Assembly: GCA_963719875.1 (NCBI GenBank)
Contig: CAVRDJ010000001.1
Coordinates: 372,001-436,000, forward strand
DNA from: Palsa-360 sp963719875
GTDB taxonomy: Bacteria > Acidobacteriota > Terriglobia > Acidiferrales > UBA7541
Length of the DNA stretch: 64,000 nt
Direction of reading: 5' to 3'
Numbering within the stretch: the first letter of the stretch is position 1; each line of letters opens with the position of its first letter. Made by a program: the position numbers and the translations under genes. This document shows, piece by piece, positions 7,910-17,191 of the stretch. Under the pieces are notes generated by a model. That model made no database searches. It worked only from the letters and a program-made list of their open reading frames with translations, and was not told the origin of the DNA.

Positions 7910-9178
7910 CTACACGCGCCGAATGATCGCGCCGACGGCGGCGAGTTTTTCCTCGATGCGCTCGTAGCCGCGGTCAATGTGATACACGCGTTCGATGACG
8001 GTTTCACCGCGCGCGACGAGCGCGGCCAGCACGAGCGAGGCGCTGGCGCGCAAGTCCGAGGCGATCACCTGGCTGCCGGAGAGCGTTGTGGGGCCGTGAA
8101 CCACGGCGCGGCGGCCCTCGATGGAGATATTCGCGCCCATGCGAATCATTTCGCTGGCGTGCAGGAAGCGGTTCTCGAAGATCGTCTCCGTGATGTCGGA
8201 CGTTCCATCGGCCTGCGTTGCCAGCGCCATGAACTGCGCCTGCATGTCCGTGGCAAAGCCTGGATATTCCTCGGTGATCACGTCGGCGGCGACGAGTTTT
8301 TTTGCCCCGCGAACCTGTAGCGTGCCTGGACCCGTTTCGCGGATCTCGACTCCGGTTTCGCGCAGCTTGGCGATGACTGAAGTCAGGTGCTCCGGGGCGC
8401 AGCCCGTGAGCTCGAGGTCTCCCTTGGTGATGGCTCCGGCCACTAGAAACGTGCCGGCTTCAATACGATCGGGGATGACAGTGTGCGTCGCGCCGTGCAA
8501 CTCTTTTTTTCCGCGTACGCGAATCTTGGAAGTTCCCGCGCCTTCGATCTCCGCTCCCATTTTGATCAGCAGCTCCGCAAGGTCCGTAATTTCCGGTTCG
8601 CGCGCCGCATTCTCGATGATCGTTTCGCCCTCGGCGAGGGACGCTGCCATCAAAATGTTTTCGGTCCCGGTGACGGTAATCTTGTCGAAGAAAACATGGC
8701 CGCCCGGCAAGCGGCCCCCGCGCGGAGCGCGCGCTTCCACATAGCCGTGGGACATGCCAATTTCTGCGCCCATCTGTTCGAGCGCTTTCAGATGCAGGTC
8801 CACCGGCCGCGCGCCGATCGCGCATCCGCCGGGGAGAGAAACACGCGCGTGGCCGTTGCGCGCGACCAGCGGCCCGAGCGTGAGGATCGAAGCCCGCATC
8901 GTTTTCACGAGTTCATAGGGCGCTTCGGCCCCGTTGATTTGTTCCGCCTGAATGATCATCCCTGTGGGTGGAATCGCGGGCGTCTCGACGATCGCGCTCA
9001 AGTGCGCGAGCAGACGTCCCATGGTGATGATGTCGCGCACGCGCGGAATGTTCTCGAGTTCCACGCGGTCGCTGGTTAACAGGGCAGCGGCCATCGCGGG
9101 CAGCGCGGCATTCTTCGCGCCGCTGATGCGCACCGACCCTTCGAGCGGCGTCCCGCCTTCAATCAGAAGTTTATCCAT
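7910..9178 (-). CDS. murA: UDP-N-acetylglucosamine 1-carboxyvinyltransferase
   Basis: This enzyme transfers enolpyruvate from PEP to UDP-GlcNAc, the first committed step of peptidoglycan synthesis, in the cytoplasm. The 422-residue protein has K22 in SGAKNAALP and the catalytic, fosfomycin-reactive Cys C119 in PGGCAIGARPVDLHL. The C-terminal GYERIEEKL region is also typical. I chose the ATG at 9178 because it overlaps the murQ stop by 8 nt and begins the conserved MDKLLIEGG strand. The neighbourhood deals with peptidoglycan sugars. Confidence 0.96.
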   Translation of the reverse strand: MDKLLIEGGTPLEGSVRISGAKNAALPAMAAALLTSDRVELENIPRVRDIITMGRLLAHLSAIVETPAIPPTGMIIQAEQINGAEAPYELVKTMRASILTLGPLVARNGHARVSLPGGCAIGARPVDLHLKALEQMGAEIGMSHGYVEARAPRGGRLPGGHVFFDKITVTGTENILMAASLAEGETIIENAAREPEITDLAELLIKMGAEIEGAGTSKIRVRGKKELHGATHTVIPDRIEAGTFLVAGAITKGDLELTGCAPEHLTSVIAKLRETGVEIRETGPGTLQVRGAKKLVAADVITEEYPGFATDMQAQFMALATQADGTSDITETIFENRFLHASEMIRMGANISIEGRRAVVHGPTTLSGSQVIASDLRASASLVLAALVARGETVIERVYHIDRGYERIEEKLAAVGAIIRRV

Positions 9179-10100
9179 GAGCTTTGTGGGGGCCGTTAGC
9201 GACGTTTTTGGCGACGTTAAGTGTGTTGTGGACATGTCCGTGGGTATCGCGCAACAGGCGTTTGGCCTGCGGCGCGCTTGCTCCTGTCTTTAACATTATG
9301 AGCGCTGCGCCCAGATTGTGTCCGGATTGACGCAGGGCGCGTGTCGATTCGGCTACGTTGGCCCCGGAAGCCTCCCTGAGGATCCGCAACCCCCGTGCTT
9401 GCAACTTGCGATTCGTCAAGGCCACGCCGATCATCCAGTTGTCGTAGACGCGGCCGAGACGAATCATCGTGGCTGTAGAGAGCATGTTGAGGACCAACTT
9501 CTGCGCCGTCCCAGCCTTCATCCGCGTCGAGCCTGTGATGACCTCCGGTCCGGTCGGCGTGACGATACTGATCTGGACCACTTGTGTTATCGGCGTCCTC
9601 GAGTTGGACGTGAGCCCAATCGTGACCGCGCCTTTTCTCTTTGCGAATTCCAGCGCCCCAAGGACATAGGGCGTTCCGCCGCTGGCTGCGATACCAACGA
9701 CGGCGTCCCTGGCGTTGAAACCGCGCGCGGCGAGGTCCTTCGCCCCTTTCGTGCGATTGTCTTCGGCGCCTTCGACGGCGTGTGTGAGCGCGCGCCGGCC
9801 TCCCGCGATCACTGCCTGGACCATGCGCGGGGGAGTGCCAAATGTCGGTGGAAGTTCTGCGGCGTCGAGAGCTGCGAGACGTCCGCTGGTCCCGGCGCCA
9901 ACGTAGAAGAGGCGTCCCCCTTGCTCGAGGGCGCCTGCAATTGCGTCTACCGCCCGCGCGATCGCAGGAAGAGCGCCGGACACCGCCTTGGCTACCGATG
10001 CATCCTCACGATGAATTGCCCGCAGAATTTCAATCGCGGATTTGGCGTCAATTCCGCGCGTGCGTGGATTCCGCTGCTCGGTCGCTTTCGACTTGATCAT
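9171..10100 (-). CDS. murQ: N-acetylmuramic acid 6-phosphate etherase
   Basis: This SIS-fold enzyme cleaves the lactyl ether of MurNAc-6-phosphate to give GlcNAc-6-phosphate and D-lactate during cell-wall salvage. Diagnostic blocks are present: YVGAGTSGRLAALDAAE, the IAASGGTPYV phosphate-binding loop, and GPEVITGSTRMKAGTAQK with LNMLSTATMIRLG. The ATG at 10100 gives 309 residues, the usual size. The longer frame runs into a hairpin repeat. It is translationally coupled to murA and lies beside the NagZ-AmiE-like and NamZ-like genes. Confidence 0.95.
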   Translation of the reverse strand: MIKSKATEQRNPRTRGIDAKSAIEILRAIHREDASVAKAVSGALPAIARAVDAIAGALEQGGRLFYVGAGTSGRLAALDAAELPPTFGTPPRMVQAVIAGGRRALTHAVEGAEDNRTKGAKDLAARGFNARDAVVGIAASGGTPYVLGALEFAKRKGAVTIGLTSNSRTPITQVVQISIVTPTGPEVITGSTRMKAGTAQKLVLNMLSTATMIRLGRVYDNWMIGVALTNRKLQARGLRILREASGANVAESTRALRQSGHNLGAALIMLKTGASAPQAKRLLRDTHGHVHNTLNVAKNVANGPHKAHG

Positions 10101-10106
10101 GGTTTC

Positions 10107-10180
10107 AGTGGCGCAGGCTTCAGCCTGTGGGGTTTGGTATGAGCAAGGATCAAACCCCACAGGCTGAAGCCTGCGCTACT
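10107..10180. repeat. Hairpin repeat, family H2, copy 1
   Basis: Inverted repeat with arms GCGCAGGCTTCAGCCTGTGG and its complement, directly upstream of murQ. Related copies lie at 35023-35111 and 50436-50508, with a diverged one at 33619-33694. Each arm also contains an internal palindrome (CAGGCTTCAGCCTG). Confidence 0.85.
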
Positions 10181-10351
10181 AAATTCCCCCATCGCAACTG
10201 TCGCGAGGCATCTGGAATCTGCACTGTTATATACCCTGAAACACGGCTGGGGATCTATTTTCGCATGCGCGGGAGCGGATTTGGTGCGGCGAATCCGCGG
10301 GAATCACTCTTTCAGAAATAGGCAGTTGGGGACAACCAGGCCCACGAGTAA

Positions 10352-13258
10352 TTACTTTGCCGCGGGCGCGAGGCCGAGCGACTCGATCACCGCGTCGTGC
10401 ACGGCAGGCCGCACGGCTACGATCCTGTCGTTTTCGCGCGTGGGATAGACGCGGTTGGTCAGCAGGATGACGAAAAGCTGGCGGTCCGGGTCAATCCAGA
10501 TCGACGTGCCGGTAAATCCCAAATGTCCGTAGCTGCGTGGAGAAAAATAGCGGCCGCTCGAGGAATTAGGCGTCGGCGCCATCCATCCGAGCGTGCGGGC
10601 ATTGCCCGAGATCGCCTGGGGAGCGGTGAACTGGGAGATCGTTGCGCGAGTCAGCAGGCGGTGGTGCCCATAGAATCCGCCGTTCAAGAGCATTTGGCAA
10701 AACGCTGCGAGGTCAGACGCGTCCGTGAACATCCCCGCGTGCCCGGCGACGCCGCCCATGACGAAAGCATTTTCGTCATGAACTTCGCCTTGCAAGAGGC
10801 GCTTCCGGAAAACCGTGTCATTTTCCGTGGGAGCGATGCGGCCGAACAAGCTCTTCGGCGGATTGAACATGGTGCCGGCCATGTTGAGAGGCGCGAAGAT
10901 TTGTTCGTGCGCCAGCTGGTCCACGGTTTTGCCGGTCGCGCGTTCGAGAATTTCGCCGAGCAGAATGAAACCGAGATCGGAGTAAACGGTTTTCGTGCCA
11001 GGCGCGTATTCGAGAGGTTCCCTGCCGATCGCGGCGATAAATTCGCGCTTGGAATGAAGCGTAAGATAATAGTCTTTGTGCGCGGGGAGCCCCGAAGAAT
11101 GCGTCAGTAAATTGCGAACGGTGACCGTCTTTCGCCAATCGGGATTCGGGCCGTCATTCCATTCGGGGATGTAGCGCGACACGGGCAAGTCGAGCCCGAT
11201 GCGGCCTGCTTCCACCTGCATGGCGACGAGTGTCGCCGTCACGACCGGCTTGGTCAGCGATGCGGCATCGTAGATCGTGTCCACGTTAACGGTTGATGAT
11301 TTTGCGTCATACGTTTGCCGGCCGAATTCGTGAACGATCAGCTCATCCTGGTAGCCGACGGCCAGCACACCGCCCGGAAACGCGTGATCGGCGACGGCCT
11401 GATCGAGCACATCGTAGGCGCGCCGCAGTTTCTCTTCCGATTGCGCGTCCGCCTCACGAAGTTCCATCGGGTTCGCGGCGAGGTCGAGTCCGGCGCCGAG
11501 TGCGGCCACGTCCGGCACATGCACCGGAAAGCGGCCTCCGACGGCCGTCTGGCCAAAGAGCGCGCGGCCCATCGCCCACTGTGCGACATCGACGGTGCTG
11601 AATGCCGCGATCCACGTCTTGGCGGAAGGAAACCGTTCGGCCAGATACGGACTGCCAAAGCAGGCCACGACCACGGGTTTTCCGGCGGCAAGAAGGCGAT
11701 CCACAACGGCGGCTTCGTCGTCGGGCAGTCCGATGCTGCCTTTGCGATCGGTGACGCGCACGAAAATGGCGGCAATCGCGACATCGTACGTATCCGGAGG
11801 GGGCAATTTCACGGTGTCGGCGCGCACAAAGCGCGTGTCCATGCGGACGCTCGCCAGCGAATCGACGCGCCAGCGAATTTCATTTTCGAGGTTCCCGGCG
11901 GGATACGGATCGTTGTCGCCGGAAACGGCGACGAGCAGGACGCGCGACGGCTTCGTCGAATCGAGCGGAAGAATGTGCTGATCGTCGCGCAGCAGCGTGA
12001 TGCCGCGATCGGCGATGTCCAGGGCTGCTTTATCAAATTCGGGCCGGTCGAAATTGCGCGCGAGGGAATCGAGGTCCACGAGCTTCGATTTGTTCAGGCC
12101 GAGTTTGGCTTTGGCGCGAAGGACGCGCGTCACGGCTTCGTCGAGGCGCGACATTGGAATTCGACCGGAGGCCACCGCTTCGTGCACGGCTTGCAGGGCG
12201 GCGTCCAGCACGGGCGGAACGAGAAGCACATCCGCGCCCGCGAGGATGGAACGCACCGCAACTTCGCCGGGCGGATAGCGCACCGTCACGCCGCCCATGT
12301 CCAGCGCGTCGGTTACAACCAGGCCATCGAAACCCATTTGGCCGCGCAGCAGGCCGGTCGTAATTTTGGGAGACATCGTCGCGGGCACGTCCGGATCAGG
12401 CTCGAGCGCGGGAACGGCAAGGTGGCCGGTCATGATCGTGCTCGCGCCGGCGGCGATGGCGGCGCGAAAGGGCGCGAGTTCCACGCGGTCCAGGTGAGCG
12501 CGGTCGCTGGTTACGGTCGGGAGATCGAGATGCGAATCTGTGCTCGTGTCGCCGTGGCCGGGGAAATGTTTTGCGGTGGCGAGGCCGCCGTTTTCCTCGA
12601 CGCCGCGCACGAACGCCGCGACGAACTCGGAGACGCGCGCCGGGTCTTCGCCAAAGGAGCGCGTGTTGATGATGGGATTGTCGGGATTGCTGTTGACATC
12701 GGCGTCCGGCGCGAAAATCCACGGAACGCCGACGGCTCTCCCTTCGAGCGCCGTAATTTTTCCCATTGTGTAAGCGTCTTCGGGGCGGCCTGTGGCGGCG
12801 ACGGCCATGGCGTGCGGAAATGAAGAACCCTCTTCGACGCGCATGGAGGTGCCGCGCTCGAAATCCGCGGCCACGAGCAGAGGGACTTTGGCGTGGCGTT
12901 GCAGCGTGTTGACTAAGACCGCGGTCGGGTACACTTGGCTGCGCTCGATGCCGACGGGCGAGCCTTGCGTCTGGATCGCGAATGTGCCGATGTGCTTTTC
13001 CTCGACATCGCGGAGAAGATCCTTGTAGTCTTGGCTCTCGGTGGAAAGGAAAGAGCCGTAGGCCCACACGGCAAAGAGTTGCCCGATCTTTTCATCGAGC
13101 GACATGGCCTTGAGAGTTTGCGCGACCCAGCGCTGTCCCTCGGAGGAAAGTTCCGCCGGTTTCGGCGCGTCCGGCGCGCGCGGGGATTTTTGGGTGTGGC
13201 CCGTGGTAGCCATCAGGAAGCAAGCAAGGGGCAGAAGCCAGCGAGTTAAAGTTCGCAT
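10352..13258 (-). CDS. Fused beta-N-acetylglucosaminidase (NagZ-type GH3) and AmiE-like serine amidase
   Basis: This is a 968-residue exported two-enzyme protein. After a signal peptide (residues 1-20) comes a GH3 domain with the NagZ signature KHFPGHG...DSH (230-243, catalytic His/Asp loop) and the nucleophile D317 in VVTDALDMGG. A linker domain occupies about 430-600. Residues about 605-965 form a beta-lactamase/PBP-like (PF00144) domain with SLTK (667-670), a YSD motif and a GHLGFTG third box. In Bacillus the NagZ and AmiE functions are separate neighbouring genes acting in sequence on muropeptides. Here they are inferred to be one polypeptide. The ATG at 13258 starts the signal peptide. 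Confidence 0.88.
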   Translation of the reverse strand: MRTLTRWLLPLACFLMATTGHTQKSPRAPDAPKPAELSSEGQRWVAQTLKAMSLDEKIGQLFAVWAYGSFLSTESQDYKDLLRDVEEKHIGTFAIQTQGSPVGIERSQVYPTAVLVNTLQRHAKVPLLVAADFERGTSMRVEEGSSFPHAMAVAATGRPEDAYTMGKITALEGRAVGVPWIFAPDADVNSNPDNPIINTRSFGEDPARVSEFVAAFVRGVEENGGLATAKHFPGHGDTSTDSHLDLPTVTSDRAHLDRVELAPFRAAIAAGASTIMTGHLAVPALEPDPDVPATMSPKITTGLLRGQMGFDGLVVTDALDMGGVTVRYPPGEVAVRSILAGADVLLVPPVLDAALQAVHEAVASGRIPMSRLDEAVTRVLRAKAKLGLNKSKLVDLDSLARNFDRPEFDKAALDIADRGITLLRDDQHILPLDSTKPSRVLLVAVSGDNDPYPAGNLENEIRWRVDSLASVRMDTRFVRADTVKLPPPDTYDVAIAAIFVRVTDRKGSIGLPDDEAAVVDRLLAAGKPVVVACFGSPYLAERFPSAKTWIAAFSTVDVAQWAMGRALFGQTAVGGRFPVHVPDVAALGAGLDLAANPMELREADAQSEEKLRRAYDVLDQAVADHAFPGGVLAVGYQDELIVHEFGRQTYDAKSSTVNVDTIYDAASLTKPVVTATLVAMQVEAGRIGLDLPVSRYIPEWNDGPNPDWRKTVTVRNLLTHSSGLPAHKDYYLTLHSKREFIAAIGREPLEYAPGTKTVYSDLGFILLGEILERATGKTVDQLAHEQIFAPLNMAGTMFNPPKSLFGRIAPTENDTVFRKRLLQGEVHDENAFVMGGVAGHAGMFTDASDLAAFCQMLLNGGFYGHHRLLTRATISQFTAPQAISGNARTLGWMAPTPNSSSGRYFSPRSYGHLGFTGTSIWIDPDRQLFVILLTNRVYPTRENDRIVAVRPAVHDAVIESLGLAPAAK

Positions 13259-13334
13259 CGCGCGGATTCCAGTTTGGTCGCCCGCATGCCGCAAGTATAT
13301 ATAGCACCCGCACCAAGGTGTTACAAATGAGATT

Positions 13335-13519
13335 GGAACCACAGATGCACACAGATAAACACTGATAAAACAGGGAAAAGGCCAATTCGAGTAAGAATGA
13401 CGGGCTTGCGATGACTGACAAAGCAAAGCGCTTGCAAATAATTGAAAGATCGATCGTTCGGGTGTTTTTTCCCGTTTGGCTTTTCTTATCTGTGTTCATC
13501 TGTGTTCATCTGTGGTTTC
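13335..13519. mobile_element. Short inverted-repeat element, GxxExxY-type arms (copy A, no gene)
   Basis: The left arm (13335-13370, CCACAGATGCACACAGATAA) and the right arm (13482-13519, complement of the CCACAGATGAACACAGATGA type) face each other across about 110 bp. The same arms bound the gene-bearing element at 31811-32306 and the short element at 41733-41896. It contains no nuclease gene, so it looks like a non-autonomous derivative. Its right half encodes the start and signal peptide of the NamZ-like gene. Confidence 0.65.
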
Positions 13520-14667
13520 AAATTCCTGCTTCCGCCGCCGAGACGCTGACCGGGATTGATGTGCTCGAAGTGCAGAAATTCGCTCCGCTGGCCGGGAAGC
13601 GCGTTGGACTCATTACCAATCAGACTGGAATTGACCACGAACGACGCAGCACGATCGACCTGCTGGCCCACGCGCCGGACGTGAAGCTGGTGGCTCTGTT
13701 CAGCCCCGAGCACGGCATGCGCGGCACTGTTGATGCGCGCGTTTCTTCGACGACGGATGAAGCGACAGGTCTGCCCGTCTACAGCCTCTATGGGGAAACC
13801 GAGCGTCCTACCGACGCCATGCTCGCGGGTCTGGACGTGCTCGTGTTCGATGTTCAGGACGCGGGCGTGCGCTTCTACACGTACATCACGACGATGGGAT
13901 ACGCGATGGAAGCCGCGGCGGCGCATCACGTCGCGTTTTACGTTCTCGATCGTCCCGATCCGCTCGGGGGAGAACGCATCGAAGGCCCCATGCTCGATCG
14001 CGACCGCACGAATTTTGTCGGCTATTTTCCGATGCCTGTGCGCATGGCGATGACGCTGGGCGAAATGGCGCAGATGTTCAACGCGGATAAGAAGATTGGA
14101 TGCGACCTGCACATCATCCGCATGCAAAATTGGCAGCGCCGATTTTGGTTCAGCGATACGGGGCTGCCGTGGGTGAATCCGTCCCCCAACCTGCATTCTC
14201 CTGAGGAGGGAATTCTGTATCCCGGCCTGGAAATTCTGCAGGCGGGCGGCGTGTCAGTGGGGCGCGGGACAAATCATCCATTTGAACTTGTGGGTGCGCC
14301 ATGGATTCGCGGCGAGGAATTCGCTGCCTACTTGAATCGCCGCGCGATTCCAGGCGTGCGATTCGAGCCGCAGAAATTTACGCCGGATTCCGGTTTGTAT
14401 AAGGGCGAGCTGTGCGAGGGCGTAAGTGTTGCGCTGATCGATCGCGATGCGCTGCAAGCGATGCGCATGGGAATTGAAATCGCTTCGGCGCTCGGGAAGC
14501 TCTATCCGGGCAAATTTGAAACGGCGAAGATGGTCGAACTAGTGGGGAACGCTGCGACGATCCAGCAGTTGATGGCGGGCGGCAATCCGGCGGCGATCGT
14601 GGCTAGCTGGGAGAAGGACCTCGAAGCGTTTCGCAAAGCTCGCGGGAAATATTTGCTGTATCAATGA
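13411..14667 (+). CDS. NamZ-like exo-beta-N-acetylmuramidase (DUF1343, GH171)
   Basis: A DUF1343 protein of 418 residues, the family that includes Bacillus NamZ, which releases MurNAc from non-reducing ends of peptidoglycan. Family blocks include GLITNQTG, SPEHGMRG, SLYGE, DVQDAGVRFYTY and PSPNL. A signal peptide is predicted: hydrophobic core VFFPVWLFLSVFICVHLWF with an ASAAE cleavage site near residue 43. The ATG at 13411 and most of this signal lie inside the inverted-repeat element at 13335-13519, which is unusual. It is divergent from the NagZ-AmiE-like gene. Activity on MurNAc is inferred from family and context. Confidence 0.85.
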   Translation: MTDKAKRLQIIERSIVRVFFPVWLFLSVFICVHLWFQIPASAAETLTGIDVLEVQKFAPLAGKRVGLITNQTGIDHERRSTIDLLAHAPDVKLVALFSPEHGMRGTVDARVSSTTDEATGLPVYSLYGETERPTDAMLAGLDVLVFDVQDAGVRFYTYITTMGYAMEAAAAHHVAFYVLDRPDPLGGERIEGPMLDRDRTNFVGYFPMPVRMAMTLGEMAQMFNADKKIGCDLHIIRMQNWQRRFWFSDTGLPWVNPSPNLHSPEEGILYPGLEILQAGGVSVGRGTNHPFELVGAPWIRGEEFAAYLNRRAIPGVRFEPQKFTPDSGLYKGELCEGVSVALIDRDALQAMRMGIEIASALGKLYPGKFETAKMVELVGNAATIQQLMAGGNPAAIVASWEKDLEAFRKARGKYLLYQ

Positions 14668-14699
14668 GGCGCCAGGCAAAGAAGCAGCAACTGGGTTTT

Positions 14700-14775
14700 G
14701 TAGGACAGCCACTCTTGGCTGTCCCTCATAGTCTCAGCAGGGCGAAAGAGGACAGCCAAGAGTGGCTGTCCTACT
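14700..14775. repeat. Hairpin repeat, family H3, copy 1
   Basis: Inverted repeat with arms TAGGACAGCCACTCTTGGCT and its complement, separated by about 26 nt. A related copy is at 18758-18863. It sits just after the NamZ-like gene. Confidence 0.85.
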
Positions 14776-14852
14776 AAAACCGCAAGACTGACCACCCACC
14801 GGGAAGCAAGGAGTCTGAAAGCGAGAATCATTTCCGTGATAGATTGCGGGGC

Positions 14853-15779
14853 ATGAAGATTTGCTCCTTGCTGCCTTCGGCTACCGAGATTTTGTTTGCT
14901 CTTGGTCTTGGCGACCATGTGGCCGGGGTCAGTCACGAATGCGATTTTCCGCCGGAGGCCAAATCCAAAACTGTCCTGATCAAGTCTCGCATTTCACACA
15001 CGGAGAGCTCCGCAGCGATTGACCGGCAGGTGCGTGAATTTCTCGAACGGGGCGAGAGCCTTTACAGCGTTGATTTTGAACTCTTGCGCGCGATCGAGCC
15101 CGACCTGATTGTCACGCAGGACCTTTGCCATGTTTGCGCCGCCACGCCGGACGATCTGGGCGCGGCGCTTGCGCATCTCGAACGCCAGCCGCGAGTCGTG
15201 ACGCTCAATCCACATTCTCTCGCGGATGTGTGCGCGGATATTCGCACAGTGGGCGAAGCGACGGGGTGCGTCGAGCAGGCGAATGCCGTTGTGGCTGAAT
15301 TTGAGAAAGCCATCGCAAACGTTGAACGGTCCGTTGCCGGACTCGATCGGCCGCGCGTCCTGTGTCTCGAATGGCTCGATCCGCCGTACGTGGCCGGGCA
15401 TTGGGTGCCGGAAATGGTGGAGCGCGCGGGCGGAGTCGATGTGCTGGGGCACCAGGGAAAGCCGTCCTTCCGCGTGGATTGGGAAACTGCGCTTGCGGCG
15501 CGGCCTGAAGTGATCGTCATCATGCCGTGCGGTTATAGCCTTGCAGCCGCTGAGGCTGAGTTTCGCAATCTGCCGCTGCCGCCGGGATGGAAAAATTTGC
15601 CGGCCGTACGAGATGGCCGCGTTTTTGTTGTCGAAGCTTCGGGCTATTTTTCGCGTCCCGGGCCGCGCCTGGCAGCTGGATTGGGGATTCTTGCCGGTGC
15701 GATCCACGCGGGGAAACAGAATCGCCTCCTGCCGTTCGAATCGGAAGCGCTGCTCGTCCGCGTTGCTGCCGCTGGTTGA
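14853..15779 (+). CDS. BtuF-like metal-chelate-binding protein without signal peptide
   Basis: The 308-residue protein matches the periplasmic-binding-protein class III fold (PF01497) used for cobalamin and iron chelates. It has SLLPSATEILFALG at the N-terminus, EPDLIVTQDLCHVC mid-protein and a C-terminal lobe with RPEVIVIMPCGY. No signal peptide or lipobox is seen, and no BtuC/BtuD genes follow. It therefore may be a cytoplasmic corrinoid-binding protein, as annotated in several phyla, rather than a transport component. ATG 14853 was preferred over a TTG three codons upstream. Its relation to the surrounding peptidoglycan genes is unclear. Confidence 0.75.
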   Translation: MKICSLLPSATEILFALGLGDHVAGVSHECDFPPEAKSKTVLIKSRISHTESSAAIDRQVREFLERGESLYSVDFELLRAIEPDLIVTQDLCHVCAATPDDLGAALAHLERQPRVVTLNPHSLADVCADIRTVGEATGCVEQANAVVAEFEKAIANVERSVAGLDRPRVLCLEWLDPPYVAGHWVPEMVERAGGVDVLGHQGKPSFRVDWETALAARPEVIVIMPCGYSLAAAEAEFRNLPLPPGWKNLPAVRDGRVFVVEASGYFSRPGPRLAAGLGILAGAIHAGKQNRLLPFESEALLVRVAAAG

Positions 15780-15793
15780 TTGTTTCGAACGAA

Positions 15794-17191
15794 TTACGAA
15801 CGGGCAGGAAGCTTTCGCTGCCAGTGGTGATAAAAAATCAGCCCGGAAAAAATCAATACGAGACCCATAGACGAACGAACGGGGCGCGCCAGCCACAGAG
15901 TGACGGTCAGCGCCGCTGCGCCCGCCAAAAACGCCGCTGGCACCCACGGATACCCCCAACAGCGATAGGGACGCTCAAGTCCCGGCTCGGTGCGCCGCAT
16001 GCGGATCATGGCGGCGACCGCGAGCGCGTAGAAAATCCACGTGGCGAAAAGAAACAGGGAAGTAAGTTCTTCGAACGTTCCCGTCAGCGCGAAAATGCTG
16101 GAAATTATGAATTCGAACAGGATCGCGCCGCCGGGAGTTCGAAATCGGGGATGGATTTCCGCCGTACCGCGAAAAAAAATTCCGTCACGCGCCATGGCGT
16201 AGGGCACGCGCGCTCCCGAAAGGGTCGAAGCGTTCAGGGTGCCGAGCGCCGAAATCACCATGGCCAGCGTTACCCAGAGGGCTGCATTGCGCCCGGAGAT
16301 TCGCGCGACCAGGTCCGAAGCCACGTGCTGTGATTGCGCAACCGCTTCATAGGGAAGCACCCAATGCGCGGCCAGACTGAACGATATAAAAAGTACGATG
16401 CAAAACATTACGCCGAGGATCAGCGCACGCGGAATGTTTCGCTGCGGGTTTTCCACTTCCGAGCCCACGAGGTTCAAGTCTTCCCATCCGTCGTACGCCC
16501 AGAGCGCGGCAGCCAGAGCGCCAAAAAATCCCGTGAGAGGAATGGCGCTGTAGCCGGAAGGAAAGAAGGGATGAAATCCCGCGCCGCCGGGCCGGGCGAG
16601 TGCGAAGCCAACGCCGATGATCGCAACAACGGATGAAATCTTGATCACGGTAAGGATAACTTGCAACTGTCCTCCCGCGCGAACACCCAGAAAATTTATG
16701 AATGCGAACACGGCGAGCGCCGCGACGGCCCAGGGTTGCGCCCAGGTGAAGACGAACGCATAAGGGACTTGAGAGAACGGCATCGAAATATGAGCGGTGA
16801 AAATCGGCGCGGCCACTGCGGGGACGAGGAAAGCGCAAAAGCGGAGAAGGCCCGCGGCAATCGAGGACTCGGAAGCCGGCCGTCCGACGATCGAGTGCAT
16901 CCAGCCAAACAAGAATCCCCAAACGGGGCCGAAGGCTCTCCGCAAATAAGCGTATTCGCCGCCGGCTTCGGGAAGCGCGGCGCCCAGTTCGGCATAAGCG
17001 AGCGCGCCAAATAAGGACAGCGCTCCGCCGGCGACCCACGCAGCGAGCACGATGAACAACGATCCCGCGTCGGCCGCCATCTCCGCGGGCTTCAGGAAAA
17101 TTCCGGTTCCAACCATGGTGCCCACAACGATCGCGGCGGAAGACCATTTTCCCAGGCCGCGAACGAGATCGAGCTTCTTGCCGTTGTTCAT
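15794..17191 (-). CDS. APC-family amino-acid permease
   Basis: An integral membrane transporter of 465 residues with about 12 helices. The first helix carries IVVGTMVGTGIFLKPAEMA, the glycine-rich substrate loop of APC amino-acid permeases. Other family features include ELGAALPEAGGEYAYLRRAFG and the GWEDLNLVGSEVENPQRNIPRA loop. The ATG at 17191 overlaps the symporter stop by 4 nt, so the two transporters are translated together. The substrate is not evident. Import of amino acids from degraded stem peptides would fit the locus, but this is a guess. Confidence 0.88.
   Translation of the reverse strand: MNNGKKLDLVRGLGKWSSAAIVVGTMVGTGIFLKPAEMAADAGSLFIVLAAWVAGGALSLFGALAYAELGAALPEAGGEYAYLRRAFGPVWGFLFGWMHSIVGRPASESSIAAGLLRFCAFLVPAVAAPIFTAHISMPFSQVPYAFVFTWAQPWAVAALAVFAFINFLGVRAGGQLQVILTVIKISSVVAIIGVGFALARPGGAGFHPFFPSGYSAIPLTGFFGALAAALWAYDGWEDLNLVGSEVENPQRNIPRALILGVMFCIVLFISFSLAAHWVLPYEAVAQSQHVASDLVARISGRNAALWVTLAMVISALGTLNASTLSGARVPYAMARDGIFFRGTAEIHPRFRTPGGAILFEFIISSIFALTGTFEELTSLFLFATWIFYALAVAAMIRMRRTEPGLERPYRCWGYPWVPAAFLAGAAALTVTLWLARPVRSSMGLVLIFSGLIFYHHWQRKLPARS

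Noticed and set aside
11315..12823. 502-residue open frame antisense to the NagZ-AmiE-like gene
   Set aside because: Shadow frame without ribosome-binding site or family resemblance.
14853..15779. Periplasmic corrinoid-uptake component with ABC partners
   Set aside because: No signal peptide and no permease or ATPase genes adjacent, so transport was not claimed.
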